The notes below the pieces were generated by a model. The model made no database searches and was not told the DNA's origin. It saw only the letters and a list, made by a program, of their open reading frames with translations. A program made the translations under genes and the position numbers. From an uncultured Phycisphaerales bacterium (GTDB lineage: Bacteria; Planctomycetota; Phycisphaerae; UBA1845; CAIVHJ01): DNA of 7,498 bases. This document shows, one piece after another, positions 1-6,335 of the stretch; positions within the stretch are counted from its first letter, which is position 1, and each line of letters opens with the position of its first letter. The DNA is taken from the NCBI GenBank assembly GCA_903905665.1, contig CAIVHJ010000429.1, forward strand, positions 1 through 7,498, written 5' to 3'.

Positions 1-230
1 AACCCGTACCCCCAGTGAATGTCGGGCATCGCCAACGAATACTTCACGATCCCCGGAAGCGTCGCCACGTTCGCTACCTGCTCCGGGGACTGGTCGTTCG
101 TGATGGTTTGGATGAGTTTTTCGTCGGCGTAAATGATCCCGTCCACGCGCATATTCGGATGATACGATCGCGGAATCCGCCAGCGATAATCGTCCATCCG
201 TTCCAGTGGTCCCGTGTATTTTCCTGCCAT
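1..230 (-). CDS. rtcB: RtcB-type RNA ligase, N-terminal part (gene runs off the window)
   Basis: The reverse strand from the ATG at 230 translates to 76 complete codons starting MAGKYTGPLERMDDYRW and ending MPDIHWGYG at residues 68-76, open at the window edge. MPDIHxGYG is a hallmark of the RtcB family, GTP- and Mn-dependent ligases that join RNA 3'-phosphate or 2',3'-cyclic phosphate ends to 5'-OH ends in RNA repair or tRNA splicing. The residues that form the guanylylated-histidine active site and most metal ligands lie further downstream and are not in the window, so catalytic competence cannot be judged. The start is 2 bp after the archease stop codon, so the two genes are probably cotranscribed and may be translationally coupled; I see only a weak ribosome binding site. 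The family call is firm; the role in this organism (repair or tRNA processing) is inferred. Confidence 0.93.
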   Translation of the reverse strand, partial: MAGKYTGPLERMDDYRWRIPRSYHPNMRVDGIIYADEKLIQTITNDQSPEQVANVATLPGIVKYSLAMPDIHWGYG

Positions 231-232
231 AA

Positions 233-649
233 TCAAATATCCACGATAAAGGTAGCCTCGATGCCTTCGGGTGTCGATCGCACGCTCAGTTCGTGATACG
301 TCACGGCTTTCACCTCGCGCAGAAAACGACTTCGCTGATGATCCACCGCTCCGAGTCGGGCTTGAATGCGCAGATGGTGTGGATCGCACTGAGCCGATTG
401 GATCATAGTCACCATCCGGCCCTTGTCGAGTAGCGCCAGCAGTTCCCCAAGATAATCGTGGAACAAGTACGCCGGTTCCGAACCGCTGAAATCAAAATTC
501 AGCGGTTCAACCGCGTCTCCCACCGCCAATTCTCCGATCGCGGCGTACAGCGCCTGACCGGCGGCGTGGACGAGTTGCGTCCATGACTGGGCTCGAACCC
601 GAACGCCCAGATCGGCAGTATGATCAAAAAACTCGTATCCGAACTCCAT
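233..649 (-). CDS. Archease, RtcB cofactor protein
   Basis: This 138-residue protein has the archease signatures: FDHTADLG at residues 8-15 near the N-terminus, KAVTYHEL at about 114-121, and the C-terminal ending FIVDI, where the acidic residues (Asp13, Asp137) match the conserved metal-binding aspartates of the family. Its length is typical. Archease speeds the guanylylation and multiple turnover of RtcB, and the gene sits directly upstream of rtcB with a 2-bp gap, so a cytoplasmic RNA-ligase activator is the natural reading. An in-frame TTG at 658 would add three residues (product MRYMEFG...). I prefer the ATG at 649, because a good TATAGT -10 box covers 658-663 and a transcript from it would start at about 650-652, leaving the TTG out. 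No clear Shine-Dalgarno is visible. Function by family is secure; the exact start is not. Confidence 0.93.
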   Translation of the reverse strand: MEFGYEFFDHTADLGVRVRAQSWTQLVHAAGQALYAAIGELAVGDAVEPLNFDFSGSEPAYLFHDYLGELLALLDKGRMVTMIQSAQCDPHHLRIQARLGAVDHQRSRFLREVKAVTYHELSVRSTPEGIEATFIVDI

Positions 650-657
650 ATACCGCA

Positions 658-687
658 ACTATAGCGAGGTTGCGATCGTGAAAACAA
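658..687 (-). promoter_or_regulatory. Candidate sigma-70-type promoter for archease-rtcB
   Basis: On the minus strand TTGTTT (687 to 682) is separated by 18 bases from TATAGT (663 to 658). The expected start site falls at about 650-652, only a few bases before the ATG at 649, so the message would be leaderless or nearly so. This is based on consensus resemblance only. Confidence 0.45.
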
Positions 688-796
688 GAGCACGATGAAG
701 AATGGCTGAGGAGTTGCTATACTTCTGTCCTGCCAGCGATTCTGCGGACCATGAAATATGCGGCAGTCGGTGACGAATGTTAGAAACTTTTCCAAA

Positions 797-830
797 CCCC
801 CCTCCCTTTCAGGGAGGGGTTAGGGGAGGG
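797..830. repeat. C-rich palindromic intergenic repeat, diverged copy
   Basis: A 9-bp perfect stem (799-807 pairing with 811-819, loop TTC) is followed by GGGGAGGG. Read on the minus strand (CCCTCCCCTAACCCCTCCCT...) it resembles the better-conserved copy 18 bp further on (848-892), suggesting a diverged member of the same dispersed palindromic family. It lies in the intergenic region between the divergent archease and sppA genes. There is no proper U-tract, so I call it a repeat rather than a terminator. Confidence 0.6.
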
Positions 831-847
831 TCAGAATCTTCTGTTTT

Positions 848-892
848 TCCCCTCACCCTACCCTCTCCCCAGAGGGGCGAGGGGTAATGGGA
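848..892 (+). repeat. 45-bp palindromic intergenic repeat, copy A
   Basis: This element reads TCCCCTCACCCTACCCTCTC and continues into a GC-rich arm. It can fold with an inner 6-bp stem (861-866 with 871-876) and an outer 6-bp stem (849-854 with 879-884). The reverse complement of 4504-4549 matches it apart from about two substitutions and one inserted base, with the first 23 bases identical. Similar C-rich palindromes are scattered between genes in many bacterial genomes. It lies about 70 bp upstream of the first sppA start. Confidence 0.85.
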
Positions 893-965
893 TCGGTTCT
901 TATCGTGTGAAATTTTCCACGTTTCGATATTGATGATTTCCATTCAAGAGAAAGGAAGGACGACG

Positions 966-1967
966 ATGAGTGCAAGGTTGGGTTGTGTTGGAATATGCCT
1001 GTTGAGCGGTTTGATCTTCCTGACCGGTTGCGAACCGGGCGGAAGCATCAAGATGACGCTGGTTTCCAGGGATCGCTCGCTTGAAGAGACCGAAGTCTAT
1101 GCGGAAGAGGGCTTGTTTCTGAGCAAGGTGGCGATTATTGACGTGGACGGGGTGATCATGAACGGCGCCCCCAAAGGATTCATGACGGAGGGCGAGCATC
1201 CCGTGTCATTGCTGGTGGAGAAATTGGATGCCGCTCGCAAGGATCGCTCTGTCAAAGCCGTCGTGCTGCGGATCAACTCTCCGGGCGGAACCGTCACCGC
1301 CTCGGAAATCATGCACGAAGAAATCCTGCGGTTTCGCAAGTCCGGCAAACCGGTTGTGACGATGATGATGGACGTGGCCGCCAGCGGCGGATACTACATC
1401 GCCTGCGCATCGGATGAGATCATCGCCTATCCCTCCACCGTCACCGGCAGCATCGGCGTCATCGCACAGATGATTGACTTATCGGGTACGATGAACAAAA
1501 TCGGGTTGTCGATGAACACGATCAAGAGCGGACCGAACAAAGACGCCGGTTCGCCGTTCCGCCCCATGTCGGAACCCGAACACGCGATTTTTCAGAAACT
1601 GGTGGACGAGTACTATAATCGGTTTGTGGACGTGGTGGCGAAAGGGCGACCCAAACTGACGCGCGAACAAATTGTGCAGTTGGCGGACGGTCGGGTCTAT
1701 ACCGGTGCGCAGGCTGTCGAAGCCGGTCTGGTCGATCGCCTGGGTGGATTGCACGATGCCGTCGATGCCGCCAAAAAACGAGCGCACCTCGACCGCTGCC
1801 GTGTCGTGTCTTATCATCGGCCGGAAGCATGGGATCCGAACATCTATGCGGAATCCAACTCTCCGGCGGCGAAGGCGCCGACGATCAGTTTGTTGGGTGA
1901 CATTTGGCCGAGTTGGCTCAGGCCGGGCAACACGTATTTCATGTATCTCTGGGTTCCCAACAGTTGA
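966..1967 (+). CDS. sppA: Short-form SppA-like signal peptide peptidase, predicted lipoprotein
   Basis: The 333-residue product belongs to the S49 (SppA) family of membrane-associated serine peptidases that degrade residual signal peptides and other membrane peptides. Visible motifs are NSPGG at 104-108, the nucleophile motif AASGGYY with Ser140, TGSIG at 160-164, and SGPNKD with Lys192, which corresponds to the general-base lysine of single-domain enzymes such as Bacillus SppA. Both dyad residues are present, so it is predicted to be active. Length matches the short form. The N-terminus is a signal sequence ending in a lipobox, LTGC at 19-22, so the mature protein should be lipid-anchored at Cys22 rather than held by a transmembrane helix. 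I chose ATG 966 because AGGAAGGA at 953-960 sits 5 bases upstream; the longer ATG at 930 would bury the signal peptide. A thioredoxin-fold gene follows after 13 bp, probably cotranscribed. Confidence 0.92.
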   Translation: MSARLGCVGICLLSGLIFLTGCEPGGSIKMTLVSRDRSLEETEVYAEEGLFLSKVAIIDVDGVIMNGAPKGFMTEGEHPVSLLVEKLDAARKDRSVKAVVLRINSPGGTVTASEIMHEEILRFRKSGKPVVTMMMDVAASGGYYIACASDEIIAYPSTVTGSIGVIAQMIDLSGTMNKIGLSMNTIKSGPNKDAGSPFRPMSEPEHAIFQKLVDEYYNRFVDVVAKGRPKLTREQIVQLADGRVYTGAQAVEAGLVDRLGGLHDAVDAAKKRAHLDRCRVVSYHRPEAWDPNIYAESNSPAAKAPTISLLGDIWPSWLRPGNTYFMYLWVPNS

Positions 1968-1980
1968 ACGGAAAGCGGCG

Positions 1981-2481
1981 ATGCCAACGCGGCTGGAATT
2001 CCGATGGTTGTTGATTTTTTTCGTAATCTTGGCGGGATTGTTCTGGTTTTCCCGGCGACCGATGGGCCCCATACCCACGGGAGCTGCGAAGCAACTGACA
2101 GCCGAAAAATGGTTCAACACCGACAGCGAGGTTTCTCTGGCGAAGTTGGCGGGGAAAGTGATTGTTCTGGAGTTTTGGGCGACGTGGTGCGGCCCCTGCA
2201 TTCAAAACATACCCCATCTCAATGCGATTCATGATCATTGGAAGGATCGCGGTGTGGTTGTTGTGGCGGTTACCGACGAACCGCCGGACCGCGTGGCGGA
2301 ATTCATCCACGAAAAAGAAATTCGCTACATTGTGGGCGCCGGAAGTCGATTGATTTACCAATATGGGGTGTCTGGGATTCCTTATTCGTTGATCATCAAC
2401 CGCGACGGTAAAGTGGTATGGGGCGGCTATCCCGATGAATCCCTTGATGATGCGATCGCCAAAGCGGTCGGTTCCCAATGA
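1981..2481 (+). CDS. Membrane-anchored TlpA/ResA-like thiol-disulfide oxidoreductase
   Basis: The 166-residue protein has one hydrophobic segment at about 9-23, followed by a thioredoxin fold. The redox motif WCGPC has Cys70 and Cys73, preceded by VLEFWAT, and the cis-proline loop is GIPYS with Pro134; both are canonical. This is the TlpA/ResA/AhpC-TSA-like group, anchored in the inner membrane with the catalytic domain outside, usually reducing disulfides of cytochrome c apoproteins or other envelope proteins. No cytochrome-maturation genes are visible here, so the substrate is unknown. The start at 1981 is supported by GGAAAG at 1970-1975. The frame stays open upstream to 1672, but that part overlaps sppA and is not credible. 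Placement 13 bp after one SppA and before another suggests a shared role in envelope protein turnover; that is inference. Confidence 0.9.
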   Translation: MPTRLEFRWLLIFFVILAGLFWFSRRPMGPIPTGAAKQLTAEKWFNTDSEVSLAKLAGKVIVLEFWATWCGPCIQNIPHLNAIHDHWKDRGVVVVAVTDEPPDRVAEFIHEKEIRYIVGAGSRLIYQYGVSGIPYSLIINRDGKVVWGGYPDESLDDAIAKAVGSQ

Positions 2482-2520
2482 CGATGACCCCGCCAGAGGG
2501 ATATAAAGAGCGGTTTGTTT

Positions 2521-2526
2521 TATAAT
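2521..2526 (+). promoter_or_regulatory. Possible -10 element upstream of the long sppA
   Basis: A perfect TATAAT occurs 125 bp before the long sppA start, in the 169-bp gap after the thioredoxin-fold gene. No convincing -35 hexamer lies 16-18 bases upstream, so this is a weak candidate. If used, the mRNA would carry a leader of roughly 120 bases. Confidence 0.3.
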
Positions 2527-2650
2527 GGGCGATGGGCATTCTTTAGAGTATCTTTGTGCGGCAGGATTGATATTTGGCAGTGGGAATCGAATACCATCGA
2601 CAGAAGTATGAGAGATTCCGCAGGAACGTGAAAAAACAGGAGATTGTTGT

Positions 2651-4483
2651 ATGAAATCAAAGAGGTCGCAGTGGATGTGGGCGTGTGTGGTCAGCGGATT
2701 GATGGTCTTTCCGGTGTGGGGTCAGGAAAAGGCGGCTCCTGATGCACCCGCCAAGAAGATTGTTCAGTTGGAGTTTAAGGGTCCGGTTCAGGAGGTCCCG
2801 CCGAGCAGTCCGTTCGCGTTTATGTCGTCCAAACAAATGACGACGCGCAGCGTGCTCGATCGGATGAAGAAGATGCGCGAGGATGAATCGGTCGAAGCCG
2901 TGTTCATCACGTTCGACAGTACGGGTTTCGGGCTGGGGCAGTTGCAGGACATTCGTCAGGGAATCGAACAACTCAAGAAATCCGGGAAAAAGGTTTATAT
3001 TTATCTGGATTCGTGTTATTCGTCGGGGTTGTACTGGCTGGCATCGTCGGCGACGGAACTGGCGATCGTTCCGACGGGGGACGTGTGGTTGACGGGTTTG
3101 TACAGCGAGCAGTTGTACGTCAAGAATCTATTGACGAATCTCCACATGGACGCGGATTTCATCCACATGGGGGATTACAAGAGTGCCGGGGAGACGCTGA
3201 CGAACACCGAGCCGAGCCCTGCGGCGCTCGAACAGTTGAACTGGCTGGTGGACGACGTCTATCGCCAGTTGCTCGAACAAACCGCCGCTTCACGAGGTAA
3301 GACCCCGACCGAAATGGAAAAACTGGTGAACAACGGTCCGTACAGCGCCGAAGAGGCGCTCAAAATGGGCTTGATTGATCAGGTGATGTACCGACCGGAT
3401 TTTGTCAAGCACATTAAAGCCAAACACGGCGAACTGCCGTTCGACAAAAAATACGGCGTGGAAAAAGGACCGAATCTGGATTTCACCAATCCGTTCGCGT
3501 TTTTTGAGTTCTTCGCCAAATTGATGGAAAAACCCGCCGAAGATGATACCCCGCGAATCGCCCTGATCTATGTGGAAGGCATGATTATTCCCGGAGAGGG
3601 CGAAGAGGGTATGTTTGGCGAGCAAAGTCACGGCGCCAGTTCACCGCTGCAAAAGGCGTTGTACGAGGCGGCGCTGGATGATCAAGTCAAAGTCGTCGTG
3701 CTGCGCGTGGATTCCCCGGGCGGATCGGCCACCGCCAGCGACATCATTTGGAACGCGACTAAAGCCGTCGCCCAAAAGAAACCGCTCATCGTGTCGATGG
3801 GTAACGTGGCGGGCAGCGGCGGATATTACGTCTCGTGCGCAGGGGATACGATTTTTGCCGAACCCGGAACGATCACGGGTTCCATCGGGGTGGTGGGTGG
3901 AAAAATCATCACCAAGGGATTCTGGGAATGGGCCGGTGTGAACTGGTATCCGATCAAACGGGGCACTCATGCCGACATGATGGCGACCGACAAACCGTTC
4001 ACCGAAGAAGGTCGTGCAAAGTTGTTCAACTGGATGTCGGATATTTATGGGGTGTTCAAATCGCGCGTGATGGAAAAGCGCAAGGACCGCCTGACCAAGC
4101 CGATTGATGATTTGGCCGGAGGGCGTGTGTACACGGGTGCTCAGGCGCTCAAACTGGGCCTGGTGGACAAACTCGGCGGTTTGGAAGACGCGATTGCATT
4201 CGCTGCAGAAAAAGCGAATCTGGGTACAGACTACAAAATCAAAGTCCTGCCCAAGCCCAAGACGATTTTCGATGTCTTGCAGGAGGAAATGGGGGGCGAT
4301 GCCGAGAATTCAAATGTGCGCCTTGCCATTCAGCACTCAGACCGGTTCGGTTCGATGTGGTCCGTGCTGCAAGGGCTTGAACCACAAAAGGCACAGGCGC
4401 TGATGCGCGTACTTGAGCAAGTTCAGTTGTTCGAGCGAGAAAACGTTCTGGTGGTCATGCCATACGAAATCGTCATCCATTGA
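2651..4483 (+). CDS. sppA: Long-form two-domain SppA-like peptidase, secreted
   Basis: This 610-residue S49 peptidase has the tandem-domain architecture of E. coli SppA (protease IV). A signal peptide ends near VWG-Q at 22-25. The N-terminal domain (about 38-260) carries the catalytic lysine motif GDYKSAGE, Lys177. The C-terminal domain (about 300-530) carries DSPGG at 354-358, the nucleophile motif AGSGGYY with Ser389, and TGSIG at 409-413. In the C-domain the position equivalent to the short-form lysine is Ala441 (GTHAD), as expected when the N-domain supplies the base. The N-domain also has YSSGLYW at 123-129, placing Ser125 where the nucleophile would sit. About 80 C-terminal residues follow the catalytic domain without a motif I recognise. 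AGGAGA at 2638-2643 is 7 bases before the ATG. A strong terminator lies 86 bp after the stop. It probably digests signal or membrane peptides at the outer face of the inner membrane. Confidence 0.93.
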   Translation: MKSKRSQWMWACVVSGLMVFPVWGQEKAAPDAPAKKIVQLEFKGPVQEVPPSSPFAFMSSKQMTTRSVLDRMKKMREDESVEAVFITFDSTGFGLGQLQDIRQGIEQLKKSGKKVYIYLDSCYSSGLYWLASSATELAIVPTGDVWLTGLYSEQLYVKNLLTNLHMDADFIHMGDYKSAGETLTNTEPSPAALEQLNWLVDDVYRQLLEQTAASRGKTPTEMEKLVNNGPYSAEEALKMGLIDQVMYRPDFVKHIKAKHGELPFDKKYGVEKGPNLDFTNPFAFFEFFAKLMEKPAEDDTPRIALIYVEGMIIPGEGEEGMFGEQSHGASSPLQKALYEAALDDQVKVVVLRVDSPGGSATASDIIWNATKAVAQKKPLIVSMGNVAGSGGYYVSCAGDTIFAEPGTITGSIGVVGGKIITKGFWEWAGVNWYPIKRGTHADMMATDKPFTEEGRAKLFNWMSDIYGVFKSRVMEKRKDRLTKPIDDLAGGRVYTGAQALKLGLVDKLGGLEDAIAFAAEKANLGTDYKIKVLPKPKTIFDVLQEEMGGDAENSNVRLAIQHSDRFGSMWSVLQGLEPQKAQALMRVLEQVQLFERENVLVVMPYEIVIH

Positions 4484-4503
4484 TGATTCTGTGATAAGAG
4501 CCA

Positions 4504-4549
4504 TCCCCTTACCCCTCTCCCCTCTGGGGGAGAGGGTAGGGTGAGGGGA
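4504..4549 (-). repeat. 46-bp palindromic intergenic repeat, copy B (inverted relative to copy A)
   Basis: The reverse complement of this stretch is nearly identical to 848-892. It folds with a 10-bp perfect stem (4513-4522 with 4527-4536, loop TCTG) plus an outer TCCCCT/AGGGGA stem (4504-4509 with 4544-4549). It begins 20 bp after the long sppA stop and precedes the intrinsic terminator. With copy A it brackets the sppA-thioredoxin-sppA block in inverted orientation. Confidence 0.85.
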
Positions 4550-4569
4550 AAACTGGGTCTAATTCAGTA

Positions 4570-4612
4570 TGCGGATCGGGGCGACTTGGGTTACCCCGAT
4601 CCGCAGTTTTAT
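4570..4612 (+). terminator. Strong intrinsic terminator after the long sppA
   Basis: TGCGGATCGGGG (4570-4581) pairs perfectly over 12 bp with CCCCGATCCGCA (4594-4605) across a 12-base loop and is followed by GTTTTATAT. This is a good rho-independent terminator for the long sppA transcript, placed 86 bp downstream of the stop codon. Confidence 0.85.
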
Positions 4613-4640
4613 ATATCCCTGCTTTGCCTTGCGGGGATAT
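4613..4640 (+). other. Second hairpin directly after the terminator
   Basis: ATATCCCTGC (4613-4622) pairs with GCGGGGATAT (4631-4640), 10 pairs including one G-U, with an 8-base loop. It abuts the first terminator and may be a back-up terminator, an mRNA 3'-end stabiliser, or part of the leader of the next gene. Apart from copy B, the terminator and this hairpin, the 395-bp gap 4484-4878 holds nothing I can name. Confidence 0.55.
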
Positions 4641-4878
4641 CTTACTTGATTGCCGGAAGCTGTCGTGAAAAGGGTGTGTCTTATCGTCAAAGAGGTTTTC
4701 GTATTGAATGCGTGTAAAAGTGGTGCTGTTCTGTGAATTTGTTGGGCCCGTTGCAGTTATACGATTTCGAAAGCCGAAAAACGGTAATCAGGCGAGCGTG
4801 GGTGGGGATTTTGATATCATAATACCGATGCAAATAGGCTGGGTATCATTATCGAGGCGTATATTCGGGAGAAGACTC

Positions 4879-5901
4879 ATGCGATGGATGGTGATATGTG
4901 TGGTGACGAGTTGGGGTTATGTCGGGGTGGTTTCGGCACAGGAAGCAGGTTCATCTCCGTCGAATCCACCGAAAACGGAAATCCCCTCTGCCGGTCAGAC
5001 GGCTCCGCGACCCGCCCCGGAATCCGTGGAAAAAGTCCTGGATCAGGGACGGGCATCACAACCTCCGATCGCGCCGGCGGCGTCGGACAATGATGTGATT
5101 CAACGCGCCGACTGGCAGGATGTTCTCGAAGGCACTTCTCAAAATCATCTGTTGTGGCCTGAGGATTATCATTTGTCCCGCCAACGAGGCTCTCTCAAGA
5201 TTGAAAACGATCAGTATTATTTTGTGCCCGTCGTGGAACCGGGTGCGACGGCGCGGCCGCCGCTTCACCTGTTGCCGAATACCAAACTCATGCGAATGAT
5301 GGCGCACGCCCAGACGGAAGGGACCGCCGTGGAATTTGTGGCCAACGGTGAGGTCACGGTGTATCGTGACGAAAATTATCTGTTGCTCAGCGAGGTGGCG
5401 GTGGTTCACGAAGATCGTTCGGTTTCGTCGCCGAAACCCGGAGCGATGCAACCGGCGAATTCGGATTCTTCGTCGCAGGCGGCGGATATTCTGGAATCCA
5501 TGAAGGAGGATTCCACATTATCCGTGCCGTTGCCCGAAACCCAGGAGTCGCCCCGCAACGATCAGGCACGATCCGGCGCCGCTGGCGGGCGTTCGGTTCA
5601 TTCGTTTTTGGAGACGAGCGCTCCGTTGCCCGAAGGCACTCGTCTGGTGGATCGGATGGGCCGGATCGAGCATGAGGTGGGGTGGTGGACTTTTGCCTTT
5701 GAATCCGACAGCCGAACACCAAACGAGACCCCGTTGCGGATATTGCCCAACCAGGCTCTGCAAGCCATGCAAACCATGAGTGCCGGCGGCCTTCGTCAGG
5801 CGGTTTTTCGCGTTTCAGGCGAAATCACTGAGTTTGAGGGCCAAGACTACCTCTTGGTCCGCCGGTTCATTCTCAAACGCGATGGCGGAAACCTCAAGTG
5901 A
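4879..5901 (+). CDS. Secreted protein of unknown function with two copies of an ~80-residue domain
   Basis: I do not recognise a named family. The 340-residue product starts with a signal peptide (hydrophobic 4-18, likely cleavage after VSA at 18-20), then a Pro/Ser/Ala-rich stretch to about 70. Two related segments follow, 93-172 and 250-329, aligned at a constant offset of 157 residues with no gap. Shared landmarks are PE at 94/251, Gly104/261, PL at 128/285, LPN at 132/289, GE-x-T at 157/314 and YLL at 167/324; I count 20 identities in about 80 positions. The 73 residues between them are Ser/Pro/Glu-rich and look disordered. The FxxxGExT...YLL pattern suggests a small beta-rich fold. GGGAGAAG at 4867-4874 supports ATG 4879; the frame is open back to 4708, but that extension would bury the signal peptide. 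It is likely periplasmic or surface-exposed. The rplU promoter begins 16 bp after its stop. Confidence 0.8.
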   Translation: MRWMVICVVTSWGYVGVVSAQEAGSSPSNPPKTEIPSAGQTAPRPAPESVEKVLDQGRASQPPIAPAASDNDVIQRADWQDVLEGTSQNHLLWPEDYHLSRQRGSLKIENDQYYFVPVVEPGATARPPLHLLPNTKLMRMMAHAQTEGTAVEFVANGEVTVYRDENYLLLSEVAVVHEDRSVSSPKPGAMQPANSDSSSQAADILESMKEDSTLSVPLPETQESPRNDQARSGAAGGRSVHSFLETSAPLPEGTRLVDRMGRIEHEVGWWTFAFESDSRTPNETPLRILPNQALQAMQTMSAGGLRQAVFRVSGEITEFEGQDYLLVRRFILKRDGGNLK

Positions 5902-5917
5902 GATTCTCTGCCCTGCG

Positions 5918-5946
5918 TTGACTTTTGGGACTCCTTTCGAGATAAT
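5918..5946 (+). promoter_or_regulatory. Sigma-70-type promoter for rplU
   Basis: TTGACT (5918-5923) and GATAAT (5941-5946) are separated by exactly 17 bases, five of six matches at each hexamer. The predicted start near 5953 gives a leader of about 60 bases containing a small GGGG-ACCAT-CCCC hairpin (5968-5980). This is the best promoter in the window and fits a highly expressed ribosomal protein gene. Confidence 0.75.
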
Positions 5947-6011
5947 GCTGTGCTCTGAATCGGGACCGGGGACCATCCCCAGGCAGCCCATGAAGTATGG
6001 AGCGATGAGCA

Positions 6012-6335
6012 ATGTATGCGATTATTGAAGACAGCGGCCGGCAATATCGAGTTCAGGAAAAAGACCGGGTGGACGTCGATTTGCGTGAACTTCCCGAAGG
6101 GGCTGCGCAGATCGAATTCAATCAGGTGTTGCTGATCGGCGACGAGAAAGCGGAAGGTTCCACTCGAATCGGTCAACCGTGGATCGAAGGCGCCAAGGTC
6201 ATCGCGAAGATTGAGGACGAGATTAAAGCCGACAAAATCCGAATCATCAAGTTTCAGCGTCGCAAACGGTATCGTCGTCGGGCGGGGCATCGGCAGCGAT
6301 ATCTGCGCGTAGTGATCGAAAAAATTGTAGCCTGA
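6012..6335 (+). CDS. rplU: 50S ribosomal protein bL21
   Basis: The 107-residue basic protein begins MYAIIEDSGRQYRV, the standard bL21 N-terminus, and carries the C-terminal signature with KFQRRKRYRRRAGHRQ at about 79-94. bL21 binds 23S rRNA and contributes to large-subunit assembly. Length is normal for the family. GGAG at 5999-6002 precedes the ATG by 9 bases, and a strong promoter stands about 65 bp upstream. In most bacteria rplU is immediately followed by rpmA (bL27), often with obg. Here only 20 bp separate its stop from the end of a convergent PTS gene, so rpmA must be elsewhere. No clear intrinsic terminator is visible in that short gap, so the convergent transcripts probably overlap. 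Confidence 0.97.
   Translation: MYAIIEDSGRQYRVQEKDRVDVDLRELPEGAAQIEFNQVLLIGDEKAEGSTRIGQPWIEGAKVIAKIEDEIKADKIRIIKFQRRKRYRRRAGHRQRYLRVVIEKIVA

Noticed and set aside
797..892. CRISPR array or tandem repeat at the C-rich palindromes
   Set aside because: There are only two diverged units with no regular spacers; they are palindromic dispersed repeats.
930..965. Earlier ATG for the lipoprotein SppA
   Set aside because: It lacks a ribosome binding site and would displace the lipobox signal sequence; ATG 966 has AGGAAGGA 5 bases upstream.
1672..1980. Long upstream extension of the thioredoxin-fold reading frame
   Set aside because: It overlaps the sppA coding sequence in another frame, is rich in Arg/Ser runs, and ATG 1981 has its own ribosome binding site followed by a sensible membrane anchor.
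1479..2201. 240-codon minus-strand open frame opposite sppA and the thioredoxin-fold gene
   Set aside because: It spans two well-supported plus-strand genes, has Arg/His-rich shadow composition and no recognisable motif.
2490..2520. Possible terminator after the thioredoxin-fold gene (CCGC...GCGG then T-rich)
   Set aside because: The stem is only 4 bp with a 16-base loop, too weak to call.
4708..4878. 57-codon N-terminal extension of the secreted duplicated-domain protein
   Set aside because: The Shine-Dalgarno at 4867-4874 and the signal peptide starting at 4879 fit the shorter form; the extension would make the signal internal.
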